Positions 44,301 through 52,620 of a DNA stretch of 64,000 nucleotides are shown here, in pieces. The notes beneath the pieces were generated by a model that ran no database searches, was not told the DNA's origin, and was given only the letters and a program-made list of their open reading frames with translations. Position numbers and translations under genes: made by a program. How positions within the stretch are numbered: the first letter of the stretch is position 1; every line of letters begins with the position of its first letter. The DNA is from Diacronema lutheri (Eukaryota; Haptophyta; Pavlovophyceae; Pavlovales; Pavlovaceae): positions 124,001-188,000 of the forward strand of contig JAGTXO010000009.1 of NCBI GenBank assembly GCA_019448385.1. The letters run 5' to 3'.

Positions 44301-45323
44301 CAAGGTCGCCGACTTTGGCCTCGCCGTGCCGCTGCCGCACGCGTGCGCGGCGCCGGCCGACGGCGTGGCGGACGACGCGCCCACCACGCGCACGCACGCG
44401 ACGCCCAACGGCGGCGATGCGTTGCTCATGACGGACTACGTGGTCACGCGCTGGTACCGCGCGCCCGAGCTCCTCCTCGGCGCGCGTCAGTATGGCGGCG
44501 GCGTCGACCTGTGGAGCGTAGGGTGCATTGCCGCAGAGATGGTGCGCAGAGCTCCGCTGTTACCAGGCAGGTCGCATCAGCAGCAGCTTCTGCTCATCCT
44601 CAGCCTGCTCGGCACGCCCCTCGCCGCGGAGCTCGGGCAGCTCGGCCGCGAGCGCAAAGCCGCGCAGCTCCTCGACGCGCTCGGCGCGTCGCCCAACCCG
44701 CACCCGCCCGAAGCGCCGCCCGGCTGCCCGCCGCTGCCGCCCGCCCTCTCGGCAGAGCGCCTGCTTATGCGACACGCGGTGCGCGCGCGCTGCCCGCTGC
44801 CGCACGCGCACGCCGCGCGCGGCCGCGCCTTTTGCCGCGCCTTTTGCTCTGGCGCTCACCGCCGCACCGCGCGCGCGCGCATGTCCGGCCGCACGTCCGG
44901 CCGCGCGTGCTGCGTGTGCAGGCGATCGGCTTGGCGCTGCCGACCGCGGAGCCCGGCTGCATCGACCTGATCGCGCGGCTGCTCGCCTTCGCGCCCGCCG
45001 AGCGGCCGAACGCGTCCGATCTGCTCCGCCGCCATTTGTGGCTCACGCAGCACGCGCACCCGCACAGGCGCGCGCTCGGCGTGGCCGGCGTGCCCGTCGG
45101 AGTTCAGCCCGCGCCGCTCTTCGACCCGCGCGCGGCGGCGGGCGGCGGACGAGGCGCCAACTGCGCGGCACCGACCGCCGGCGCTGCGCCGCCTGCGTGT
45201 GTGCCGTGCGTCTTCTTCGACACGCGCTGCCTGACGATGGAGCGCGCGCAGATGATGACGCTTGCCGTCACCAAGCAGTTCCGCCCGGACCTGCCCGTGC
45301 CGGATGACGCGCTGTGCGCGTGA
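30633..45323 (+). CDS. Cyclic-nucleotide-binding MAP kinase fusion (seven exons, about 1,218 aa)
   Basis: Seven exons join in frame: 30633-32193, 32422-32695, 42600-42993, 43313-43696, 43955-44026, 44209-44778 and 44922-45323, all GT-AG. After about 440 residues of low-complexity sequence comes CNB domain 1, with a canonical phosphate-binding cassette ([17 protein letters not shown]). CNB domain 2 is split by intron 2; the join reads [16 protein letters not shown]. It carries GEAALLP, then a Gly/Asp insert, and Tyr where the cassette Arg should be. The kinase has a Gly loop (GHGAYG), Lys in [21 protein letters not shown] and a MAPK activation lip [13 protein letters not shown], so it is CMGC/MAPK with a TDY lip, not AGC as in PKG. 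cAMP or cGMP could regulate a MAPK directly; this is inference. The ATG at 30633 was chosen because the sequence upstream is AT-richer. An in-frame ATG lies at 30471. Confidence 0.8.
32194..32421 (+). other. Intron 1 of the CNB-MAPK gene with two poly(G) runs
   Basis: The donor GTGAGAGCGG starts at 32194 and the acceptor GGCGCAG ends at 32421 (228 bp). Splicing joins GLS to [10 protein letters not shown], restoring a standard CNB cassette. The intron has no stop and a length divisible by three, so retention would insert a Gly-rich loop. It contains G runs at 32208-32224 and 32285-32313. Confidence 0.7.
32696..42599 (+). other. 9.9-kb intron 2 of the CNB-MAPK gene
   Basis: The donor GTGCGCGC at 32696 and the acceptor CACGCAG ending at 42599 interrupt the second CNB domain in phase 2. 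The join restores [14 protein letters not shown], a textbook CNB strand order. About 98% of the intron is the 51-bp array. The last 200 bp hold short CGCCCGCCCATTCGC repeats (about 42425-42520) and a 26-bp direct duplication ending next to the acceptor. Confidence 0.8.
32706..42390 (+). repeat. 51-bp minisatellite, 190 units
   Basis: The landmark GAGTGGAGACGC recurs every 51 bp from 32711 to 42350. This distance is 189 periods exactly, so the array keeps perfect register with no net indel. Units differ at three places: GCGGAGG or GCAGAGG; GCGTGTGGC or GCGAGGC; GGGAGCAGG or GGGAATAGG. A rare fourth form, GCGCGTGGC, occurs near 42215 and 42265. Because 51 is a multiple of 3 and the unit has no stop, most frames on both strands are open (for example a 17-residue plus-strand repeat with [12 protein letters not shown]). 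The plus strand is purine-rich with several G runs per unit. It is spliced out of the CNB-MAPK mRNA and is not likely to be translated. Confidence 0.97.
42994..43312 (+). other. Intron 3 of the CNB-MAPK gene, C/T-rich
   Basis: The donor GTACGCGGGG follows codon AAG at 42993. The acceptor CGACACAG ends at 43312. It contains short GTCCGGC duplications and a long pyrimidine tract of CCCCTCCCC units (43130-43230). Confidence 0.75.
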
Positions 45324-45496
45324 GGCTGCGCACGCGGCCGCGCTCGCCGTCGGGCTCGGTGCGCTGCGCTGCGCGCGCCGTGCGCACGCCGGTGCGCGAC
45401 ACGGGGCCGGCAGGTTGTAATCTTGTGCACGACACAAACCCATCTTGCGGTTCTTGAGCTCTTCGCAATGTCGTTGAAGAGCGAGAGCTCTCCAAC

Positions 45497-45551
<55 letters not shown>

Positions 45552-45641
45552 TCGCTGCGCTCATCGCGCCTCGGCCTTGCGTCCGCTCACCCGCCGAGTG
45601 ACAACTGACAACGACAGACTGGACGACATGAGCGAATATTG
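45324..45641. other. Intergenic region with a 51-nt poly(G) run
   Basis: It contains the longest homopolymer of the window (45499-45549) between the end of the kinase gene and the coiled-coil gene. No gene is seen. A four-codon upstream ORF sits at its right end (45628-45642). Confidence 0.7.
45499..45549. repeat. Poly(G) run, 51 nt
   Basis: An uninterrupted run of G, the longest in the window. Runs this long are prone to sequencing and replication slippage and could form G-quadruplexes. Confidence 0.95.
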
Positions 45642-45642
45642 A
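45628..45642 (+). promoter_or_regulatory. Four-codon upstream ORF overlapping the start codon
   Basis: ATG AGC GAA TAT TGA ends so that its stop overlaps the main ATG by one base (TGATGG). This is the arrangement used for termination-reinitiation coupling. Whether the mRNA includes it is unknown. Confidence 0.4.
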
Positions 45643-46302
45643 TGGCGGTCCTCGCCTCGCCCGCGGAACTCCAGCTGAAGACAGCCGAGGCCCGGCTGCA
45701 TGAGCTCCGCATGCTGAGCGGCGAGAGGAACGAGTACGTGGGTGGGTACGGTGGCGGCCATCTTCACACCTCTTCGCATGCCGAGACGCTCGAGCTCGAG
45801 AAGGAGCGGCGCGACATTGCGGCGGAGGTGTGCAACCACCGCGTTGCTGCTCCGCGATGGCGCGCGCATGAGCATTCGTCCGCGCGCACCGCGCGCCGCG
45901 CCGTCGCCCGTGCTCGTTCAGGTTAAGCGGCTTAAGGACGTTGTCGCGGATGAGCGCAAGGCGCTCAAAAAGACAGCCAAGGCGGCGAGCGACGTGGCGA
46001 ATTGGACGGCGCGACTGCTCGACGGCGACGCGCATTTCGCGTCGGGCGTCGATGCGCTCGACAGCGCCCTCGTCGCGCGCACGCGCGGCCTGGTCAGCCG
46101 CGACGACTGGGCGCGCGAGCGCGACAAGCTCGAGAGCGAGCTCGCGGCCGAGGCGACCGCGACTGCGGCCAAAGCCAAGCAGGCTGAGGATGAGGCGCTC
46201 GCTGCGAAGGCGAGGCGCAAGCGCAAGCGCGAGCGTGCTGAGCAGAGCCGCCTCTCCTTCGCAGCGGACGGCGAAGGCGACGCCGCTAGTGGCGCGGAAT
46301 GA
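45642..46302 (+). CDS. Two-exon coiled-coil protein with basic region (188 aa)
   Basis: Exon 1 (45642-45827) and exon 2 (45922-46302) join in phase 0 across a 94-bp GT-AG intron. The protein has helical, charged stretches at both ends of the join (ETLELEKERRDIAAE, then VKRLKDVVADERKALKKTAK). A long Glu/Lys/Ala coiled coil leads to a basic cluster (ARRKRKRERAEQSRLSF), and the end is acidic (ADGEGDAASGAE). The basic cluster followed by RLSF and acidic residues is faintly reminiscent of FAM50/XAP5-type nuclear proteins, but I would not name it so. A minimal upstream ORF overlaps its ATG. It converges on the membrane-protein gene that ends at 46436. Confidence 0.65.
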
Positions 46303-46435
46303 CCTCTAGTCCGAATCTCGCAGGACGCGCGCGCGCCGTAGAGGATGACGGGGCGCCGCACGTGCCGCGTCCAGCTTGCTTGCACAGCCCCTCGGGCCGC
46401 TACAGCTCCCGGACCCAACCCGTCTGGGCACTCGC

Positions 46436-47932
46436 TCATTCGTCCTCGTCGTCGTCGTCGTCGAGCAGCCCTTGCCGGTCCTTGTGCGAAGCGCGTCCAC
46501 CCGCGCGCTCCGCCTCGCCCACGTCGTCCGCCGTGTTCGCCGCGATCGAAGCGGAGATGGACGATTCGACGCCCGGCCAGAAGGCGTTGACGAGCAGCAC
46601 AAGATACGAGTTGGAGAGGGCGAGGAACGGGAGCTGCAGCATGAGCCAGCTGCCACGCTGGCCGTGCAGCGCGCGGTACACCAACCCGCAGCTCCACAGC
46701 GAGATGAAGACGAGCGTCATACCGATGAACGACTTTTCGCGGTCGGTGTAAATGTATTCGACCTGCTTCCAGCCGAGGTGGTACGTGACGCGCAGCACGA
46801 GGAACGCGAGCCACACGCAGATGAGCGAGAGACAGACGATCAGCACCGCGACCAGCGACGTTGTCACCACGTCGTCCGAGGCGAACGACGACACCTCGAG
46901 CCGATCGGGCAGCCGGCCGTGCTTGACAAAGAGCGCACACGCCGACGCCGCGTACGCACCGACGAGCGCGGCTTTGGGCAGGTAGAAGCCGCAGCACGTC
47001 TTCGCGCTGGCGCGCTGCATGCCGTCGGCCATCACCAGCCAGAAGAGGAAGAGCGCCGCGGAGAAGACGATCTGCACGACCGTCGAGCCCGCCTCGAGCT
47101 GCTCGGAGCCGAGCCGTGCGACGCGGTACCCGTACAGCGGATCGTTCACGCCGAGCAGCAGCAGCAGGATGAGCGCGATCCACGGCTGCAGCGGGTCGCC
47201 CGCGCCCTCTAACCGCGCGCCCGCGACGCAAAAGGCGCCCGCGAGCAGCAGCGTCACCGTGCAGAAGAAGATGCGCACGGCCGTCTGCGTGCGCGTGAAG
47301 CGCGGCGGCACGTAGGTCAGCCGGAACTCCATGCGCGGCAGCTTGGCGGGCGTGCCCGGCGCGCCCGCGCGCACGTCGATCTCGTAGTGCTCGAAGCCCG
47401 CGAGCGGCTGTAGCAGCTGCAGCCCGTACTCGCGCTTCTCGCTCGACGCGTCGCCCGCGTGCGACGCGGAGCCGAGCAGCGCCTCGCCGCTCGCCTCGCG
47501 CGCGCCGCCGTTCCACGCCTTGACGGCGGCGCTGAGGGGCACCGGCTTGTCCGCCGGCGCCTTCCACTGCTCGGGCACGTAGCACGTGAACACAAAGTAG
47601 TGCGACATCGCCGCGCGCGGGCTGATCGCGATTGCGACGCGCGAGTCCTCGACCTTGGTCTGCATGTACGCGAGCGACACGGCGTTCTGCGCGTCGAAGA
47701 CGAGAGTCTCGAGCGGCGGACCGGCGACAAAGGTGTTGATGATCGAAATGACAAACAGTGGGACCACCATCATCGCCGGCGCCATGTACAAGTAGTTGCA
47801 CCCCAGGTTGGGCGCCATCTGGCCCGCGGCGCTCGGGGGTGGGGCACGGGAGTTGTTGGCCGCCGCCGCTGCGCTGGTCAGGTCCGGGTCCGTCTGCACA
47901 CGAGAAAACCGTCCGGTTTGGAGAATACCCAT
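46436..47932 (-). CDS. Eight-pass membrane protein, TMEM181/Wntless-like
   Basis: From the ATG at 47932 the protein has about 498 residues. A first membrane segment (MMVVPLFVISIINTFVAG) lies near residue 55. A hydrophilic lumenal domain of about 170 residues follows, then seven further hydrophobic segments, including IALILLLLLGVNDPLYGY and FIGMTLVFISLWSCGLVY, and an acidic cytosolic tail (LLDDDDDEDE). An N-terminal TM, a lumenal domain and seven TMs is the layout of the GOST group (Wntless, TMEM181, GPR107/108), which act in Golgi and secretory traffic. The family call rests on layout and patches such as YTDREKSF. A second possible start is at 47818. The ATG at 47932 lies only 12 bp from the original start codon of the divergent F-box gene, so the later start may be the true one. 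Confidence 0.6.
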   Translation of the reverse strand: MGILQTGRFSRVQTDPDLTSAAAAANNSRAPPPSAAGQMAPNLGCNYLYMAPAMMVVPLFVISIINTFVAGPPLETLVFDAQNAVSLAYMQTKVEDSRVAIAISPRAAMSHYFVFTCYVPEQWKAPADKPVPLSAAVKAWNGGAREASGEALLGSASHAGDASSEKREYGLQLLQPLAGFEHYEIDVRAGAPGTPAKLPRMEFRLTYVPPRFTRTQTAVRIFFCTVTLLLAGAFCVAGARLEGAGDPLQPWIALILLLLLGVNDPLYGYRVARLGSEQLEAGSTVVQIVFSAALFLFWLVMADGMQRASAKTCCGFYLPKAALVGAYAASACALFVKHGRLPDRLEVSSFASDDVVTTSLVAVLIVCLSLICVWLAFLVLRVTYHLGWKQVEYIYTDREKSFIGMTLVFISLWSCGLVYRALHGQRGSWLMLQLPFLALSNSYLVLLVNAFWPGVESSISASIAANTADDVGEAERAGGRASHKDRQGLLDDDDDEDE

Positions 47933-47938
47933 ACAGTA

Positions 47939-47951
47939 ATAATAATGGCGC
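47939..47951 (+). repeat. LINE target-site duplication, left copy (contains the original F-box start codon)
   Basis: ATAATAATGGCGC is identical to 52608-52620 and flanks the LINE. The ATG at 47945 inside it is the ancestral start codon position of the F-box gene. Confidence 0.85.
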
Positions 47952-48016
47952 AAATATTTTCAAGATGTCAAAGTAACGGCCTCCCTGCTCGCCGCGGCCT
48001 TGTCGGGCTCGCGGAT

Positions 48017-49708
48017 ATGGCAGGGAGGCCACTGGCGCTCATGCCCCCGGTGGCGGAGATGCCGCAGCCTTTCGCAATCGCGCCGATGGTCGCCACCCGG
48101 CTCCGCCACCTGCAGGCCATCGTCACCTCGTACACGGGGATCTACGACTACCTCGTTTCGCACCGGCTCGGCCCCGATTTTGTCGACACGGCGACGGCGA
48201 AGCACGTGCTCGCGAACCTGCCCCATTCGGAGCGGCCTGGGTCGGACGCCACGCCTGCAGAGTGGGCACGCATTGGCAAGTCCAACTTCCATCGCGCGCT
48301 CGCACGCGGCCTGCACCCGGACAAGCTTTGGTGCGCGCAGACGACGGTTGTGCACGAGTTCATGGCGTCCCGCCTGCGCGAATTGGCGCTACGCGCATTG
48401 GCGATCCTCACCGGGGGCACGCCCGAGCTCGTCGTGGCACCTCTCGCTCCGCCGCGCGTGACGGGCTGGCAGGGCGTCGGACCCGCGCAGGGCGGCGGGC
48501 GGCGGGCCGCGGAGCCGTCGCCCGTCGAGGTCTTCGCCTGCGACATGGCGGCGGATGTGTGCACGGGTGTGCGCGTCGCGCACCACGGACGTGAGGCGGC
48601 GTTCCACGGGCATCGGGGAGTTGCGATGCTCGCCGCCGAGAGGCTGCGGCAGGAAGCGCACCGGCTGTCACCGCAGGTCGGCGACAGACGCGGCCGTGAC
48701 GGGGCGGACCGCCCGTCGGCGCGCACCCGTGCGGCCACGGGCGGGCCATCACAAGGGACGGGCTCCTCCCCCCGCGCAAGCGCGCCGCCGTCACGGCCAG
48801 CCCCGCGCACGTTCCGGCGTCCGGCACAGGGCCAGCAGGGGCCACCGCAGGGGCCGCCTCCGCCGCCCTACCCGCCGCCACCGCCGCCCCCTCCGCCGCC
48901 GCCACCACCGCGGGACGGAGACGAGGACGAGCGGGGCGCCGGCGGCGACGACGACGTCGACGTCGTCGACGACGGGCACGCCGGCGGCGATGATGCCGGC
49001 GCGCGCGGCCGGCGGCAGCGGCACCGTGCCGGGGCTAGCCGCGCAGACCCCGTCATGCCGCCGGCCACGGCGCACCGGTCGATGCAGGGCGGCACGTACG
49101 CGGCGCTGGACCACCTCACCGTCATGCAGGCCGCGGGTCTGGCGCCTGACTCGGCCGTCCCGATGCTGGTCAGCGTGCCGCACGACTTTTCGGAGCGCTT
49201 CGCCGCGGCTTTCGTGCAGGTGATCCACAAGCTTCGCGACGCCGAGGCGGACGAGGGCACCGGCGGCCACGGCGCACGCCAGCCGGCGACAGAACGCGCG
49301 CTGAAGATGCTTCTCCTGCTGCCAGCGCTCCTCCTACGCGCGACCCGCGCCGACAAAGTGAGGGTAGGCAAACAGCTTGCCGCGCGCTTCGCCGCATGGG
49401 AGGCGGGTGACTACGACCAATTGGTTGCGCACTGGGAGCGCGACTGCTCGTGGCACGCGGCACGCGCGTTCCAGTCGTCGCAGGATGCGGACGAGCGCCT
49501 GCACAAGCGCGTGCTCGCACTCATCGCCAAGGGCAAGGTGTCCGACGCGCGGCGGCTACTGGAGAGCTTGGGTGTCGCCGACATAGCCCGCCCGGAGGTG
49601 CTCGCGCAGATGGCAGCCAAACACCCGGTGCGCACGGCGGACGTCGACGACGGCCTTGCCGATCGGGACGACTTGCCCCGAGTGGGATCTCGCCGGAAGA
49701 CATCGTGA
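48017..49708 (+). CDS. LINE N-terminal region, in frame with the host start codon at 47945
   Basis: The LINE's own first ATG is at 48017 (MAGRPLALMPPVAEMPQPF), but the frame is open from the host ATG at 47945 across the junction. It contains a conserved-looking helical domain, a Pro run, an Asp-rich stretch (GGDDDVDVVDDG) and the segment usually found just before the RT domain of algal LINEs (ARRLLESLGVAD...VLAQMAAKHPVR). It leaves the frame of the RT near 49690 and stops at 49708. That single frame change either inactivates this copy, is a sequencing error, or is bridged by ribosomal frameshifting. Confidence 0.6.
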   Translation: MAGRPLALMPPVAEMPQPFAIAPMVATRLRHLQAIVTSYTGIYDYLVSHRLGPDFVDTATAKHVLANLPHSERPGSDATPAEWARIGKSNFHRALARGLHPDKLWCAQTTVVHEFMASRLRELALRALAILTGGTPELVVAPLAPPRVTGWQGVGPAQGGGRRAAEPSPVEVFACDMAADVCTGVRVAHHGREAAFHGHRGVAMLAAERLRQEAHRLSPQVGDRRGRDGADRPSARTRAATGGPSQGTGSSPRASAPPSRPAPRTFRRPAQGQQGPPQGPPPPPYPPPPPPPPPPPPPRDGDEDERGAGGDDDVDVVDDGHAGGDDAGARGRRQRHRAGASRADPVMPPATAHRSMQGGTYAALDHLTVMQAAGLAPDSAVPMLVSVPHDFSERFAAAFVQVIHKLRDAEADEGTGGHGARQPATERALKMLLLLPALLLRATRADKVRVGKQLAARFAAWEAGDYDQLVAHWERDCSWHAARAFQSSQDADERLHKRVLALIAKGKVSDARRLLESLGVADIARPEVLAQMAAKHPVRTADVDDGLADRDDLPRVGSRRKTS

Positions 49709-52461
49709 CGGCGTTCCGCAGCCTCGACACGGACAAGGCGGCCGGCGCCTCGACCTGGCGCTACGAATACCTCATCGCCCTGGTGCCGACCGTGCCCTTC
49801 CCGTCGATCATGGCGGCCGATGCGGCACACTCGGGCGCCTACTTTGCGACGCGCTTCGCCAACAACTTGCTGCCTGCGTGGTTCAATTTCGTCTTCTCCT
49901 CCGTGCGGCTTCTGGCGCTTCGCAAGTGTACGCCCGGGGTGGACGGGCGCGAGGACGCTCGCCCGGTCGGCATCGGTTGTGCGTTGCGACGGGCGGTTTC
50001 CAAGGCGGTGGTCTCGCGCGCATCGCACAAGGCGCTGGCGGCGGGCTACTTCGCGCCGCAGCAGCTGGGAGTCGCCGTACCGTCGGGCGGCACCAAGCTC
50101 GTCCTCTCCGTGCGCGAACTCCTCGACGCGGATCCCACGCTCTGCATCGTCGCGGTCGACGTCTCCAACGCCTTCAACTCCGTCAGTCGGGCGCATCTCC
50201 TGCGCTGCCTGACGGACGTTCGCCTCCCTGAGGACCTCCGAGCGCTCGCTCGCCTCGCGCTCGCGACGCTCGCTCAAGAGGCGCTGGTCTTCGCGGGCGG
50301 CGGCAGCGGCGGGGCACCTCTCCGTGAGCTCGGCTTCCGCAGCTCCGAGGGCGTCCAGCAGGGTGCGCCGGAAAGCTCCTTCTTCTTCGCGGCCGCCATC
50401 CAACCCCTTCTCGAGGAGTTCGACGCGCGCCTGGCGCTCCACGGCGGGGCGGTCCGCGCGGCGCACGACGACGTTTACCTCCTCGGGCGGCCGGTAGATG
50501 TCTTCGCCGCGCTTGCGGACTTCACGCGACGGCTGGAGGACCTCGGCCTTTGCGCCAATGCGGCCAAGTCGCAGTGCTGGATCGATCCGCTCCACATGGC
50601 CACGCTCGAGGCCTGCCGCGGCTCGATCCCGCTCGGCTCGGTGCCAGACGGCGCGGGTGGAGCGCATTACGGCATCGATGTCTACGGCGTGCCCATCGGC
50701 GCGCGCGAGTATGTGCACTCGACCCTCAGCACGAAGGCCGACGAGCTTGCCGGCAAAGCGAACAACATGATTCAGTCGCTCGGCTCGTCGGACAAACAGT
50801 CGCTGTGGGTCGTGTTGCGCTGCTCGTTCCAGCACCGCTTCGCATGGTTCACCTCCAACTCCTACCCTTCCGACGCGGCCGGCGCGGCGGCGATCTACGA
50901 CGCTGCCGTCCTTCGGGTCGCCACCGTCGCCCTCGGCGTCTCGGTGTCCACCGATGCTCACGCCTGCCGCCGGCTGTTCCTACCGGTCGCGCAGCACGGC
51001 GGCGGCCTGCGCAGGCAGGCCGACTCTGCGCTCGCGGAAGTCTGGGGCGCAGCGTGGCGGGTCGTGCCACACTTGCTCGACACGCTCGCGCCGGACGGCA
51101 CGGTGCTCATGCAGGGCATCCTCGACCGCCCGGCCATCGCAGCTCGCGTCGGTCGCGGCGCATTCGAAGACATGCCCACGCAGGGCTGGCGCCAGTTTTT
51201 CGCCTCGGGCTCGCGCCTAGGCGGCGAGCTCGAGGCGACGTGGAGTCGCATGCAGACGGAGCTGGCCGGATGGAGGCAGCAGCCGGACGGCGTGGAGGTG
51301 CGCGTGCTGCACTTGCCCGCTGGGTCGGTTGCACCCGCGGCGCCCGACGCGGGTCGCAGGCCCAACCTGCAGGCCGACATCACCGGCGACCGCGAGCGCT
51401 GCCGCCTCGCGATGCTCGACGCGGAGCACGCCGCCATGCACCCCTCCGCACGCGCGCGCCAGCTGTGGTTCGCACTCGGTCGGGAGAGCGGCTTGTTTCT
51501 CTCGTTGCTGCCGCGCGGCCTCGGCGCCTTCTCGTGCGCGGAGTGGGTCGAGGCCACGGCGCGCTACTTTGGCCTGCCGAGCCCGGCATGCGCGCCGCTC
51601 GCGGCGGCGGGCGCGCGCCTCCCGCGCAGCGGCGCGCAGCGGCCGGTGCCCGTCGACGCTTACGGCGACTCGATCGCTGCGGCGCCCGGCGTCGCGCACG
51701 ACCACTTTGCCGAGCTTCGGCATGACCCGGTCCTCGCCGCGGTCGCGTCGCTCGCCCGCATGGCGGGCGCCTACGTGCGCCTCGAGGACAGTGACATCTT
51801 CGGCTCCGTGCTCGCCGGCGTGCCGGCCGCGGGCCGCCGTGCGCTCGGTCGCCGGCGCGTGCCGACAGTCGACTTCGTCATCGCGCTCCGCAGCCAGCTG
51901 AACCTCTTCGAGCTCAAGACGCTCGCCTTCTGCCCGACGCGCTACAAGCCGTGGGCAGACGCCCGACGCTCCGGGGCAGTGGAGCTGCGCGCGCGCGAGG
52001 TGCCGAGGGAGCGGCTGCGCGAGTGCGTCGCGCTCGACCGGGAGGTCTTCGCGGCGCCAGAGGGCCACGTGGGCCCGATGCAGCGGCGCCTCCACGAGTT
52101 CCCGCCGCTGCAGGCGGTCGTCGTCGGCAGTTTTGGCGAATGGTCGGCCGGGCTGGCTGCCCTCCTCAAGACGCTCTCGCACATGGGCGCGGACGCGTGG
52201 ATGGCGCGCATGCGCGCGCCGACTCGCGGCGCCGCCCAGGCGTCGCTCGAGCGCGTCATGCGCCACCAGCTCGCCGCGTGTGTGGTGCGCGGGCACGCGC
52301 AGCTGCTGCTCGCGCGCGCGCGCATGGTGCGCGCGGGGGCCGCGCCGCGTCGTGCGGCCGACCAGGCGGCGGAAGCGGGCGCTGACGCGTGCGGTGGTTT
52401 GGACGGCGTGTATCGCCTGCACGCGGGCGGCGGCACGCGACCGGCAGCGCGCGGCGGTTAG
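49690..52461 (+). CDS. LINE reverse transcriptase and endonuclease
   Basis: The frame starts with ISPEDIVTAFRSLDTDKAAG, a typical RT entry. It then has VAVDVSNAFNSV (catalytic Asp motif A), EGVQQGAPESSFFF (motif B) and AAHDDVYLLG (motif C, with HDD in place of the usual Y/FADD). The thumb and a long connector follow. Near 51870 lies a PD-(D/E)XK-like nuclease site (Asp in TVDFV, then ELK). The C-terminal domain (GSFGEWSAGLAALLKTLSHM) is also preserved in the truncated copies. The product copies its RNA at a nicked target. Its start is set by the frame change near 49690, not by a clear ATG. Confidence 0.85.
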   Translation, partial: SPEDIVTAFRSLDTDKAAGASTWRYEYLIALVPTVPFPSIMAADAAHSGAYFATRFANNLLPAWFNFVFSSVRLLALRKCTPGVDGREDARPVGIGCALRRAVSKAVVSRASHKALAAGYFAPQQLGVAVPSGGTKLVLSVRELLDADPTLCIVAVDVSNAFNSVSRAHLLRCLTDVRLPEDLRALARLALATLAQEALVFAGGGSGGAPLRELGFRSSEGVQQGAPESSFFFAAAIQPLLEEFDARLALHGGAVRAAHDDVYLLGRPVDVFAALADFTRRLEDLGLCANAAKSQCWIDPLHMATLEACRGSIPLGSVPDGAGGAHYGIDVYGVPIGAREYVHSTLSTKADELAGKANNMIQSLGSSDKQSLWVVLRCSFQHRFAWFTSNSYPSDAAGAAAIYDAAVLRVATVALGVSVSTDAHACRRLFLPVAQHGGGLRRQADSALAEVWGAAWRVVPHLLDTLAPDGTVLMQGILDRPAIAARVGRGAFEDMPTQGWRQFFASGSRLGGELEATWSRMQTELAGWRQQPDGVEVRVLHLPAGSVAPAAPDAGRRPNLQADITGDRERCRLAMLDAEHAAMHPSARARQLWFALGRESGLFLSLLPRGLGAFSCAEWVEATARYFGLPSPACAPLAAAGARLPRSGAQRPVPVDAYGDSIAAAPGVAHDHFAELRHDPVLAAVASLARMAGAYVRLEDSDIFGSVLAGVPAAGRRALGRRRVPTVDFVIALRSQLNLFELKTLAFCPTRYKPWADARRSGAVELRAREVPRERLRECVALDREVFAAPEGHVGPMQRRLHEFPPLQAVVVGSFGEWSAGLAALLKTLSHMGADAWMARMRAPTRGAAQASLERVMRHQLAACVVRGHAQLLLARARMVRAGAAPRRAADQAAEAGADACGGLDGVYRLHAGGGTRPAARGG

Positions 52462-52607
52462 GCACGTGCGGGCCCTTTGGGCCCGTCGGGCCTCGCTGCC
52501 CGCTCGCTGGTGACCGGGATGCGCGGGAATCGACGACATTGGTGGCTACTCGATTCCCCCGCAGCTGGTGCTGACCCCGCTGTCCTGACGTAAGCGCCGT
52601 TAGTAGT

Positions 52608-52620
52608 ATAATAATGGCGC
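52608..52620 (+). repeat. LINE target-site duplication, right copy (contains the present F-box start codon)
   Basis: An identical copy of 47939-47951. The ATG at 52614 within it starts the F-box protein. Confidence 0.85.

Larger units (their letters stand above)
47952..52607 (+). mobile_element. Non-LTR retrotransposon (LINE) with C-terminal restriction-like endonuclease
   Basis: A 4,656-bp insertion is bounded by a 13-bp target-site duplication. The first frame (to 49708) carries an N-terminal region, a Pro-rich linker (48850-48915) and helical segments (LLESLGVADIARPEVL). The second frame carries the reverse transcriptase and a C-terminal PD-(D/E)XK-like nuclease (VDFVIALRS, then FELKTLAF). 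The two frames meet with one frame change near 49690. The 3' end TAAGCGCCGTTAGTA is shared with the truncated copies near 26.2 and 27.1 kb. The order RT then endonuclease is that of R2/CRE-type LINEs. No poly(A) tail is seen. The near-perfect duplication and long frames point to a young insertion. Confidence 0.85.

Noticed and set aside
43313-45323. Assignment of the kinase as a PKG (cGMP-dependent kinase)
   Set aside because: The activation lip [13 protein letters not shown] and [10 protein letters not shown] are MAPK/CMGC features; PKG is an AGC kinase.
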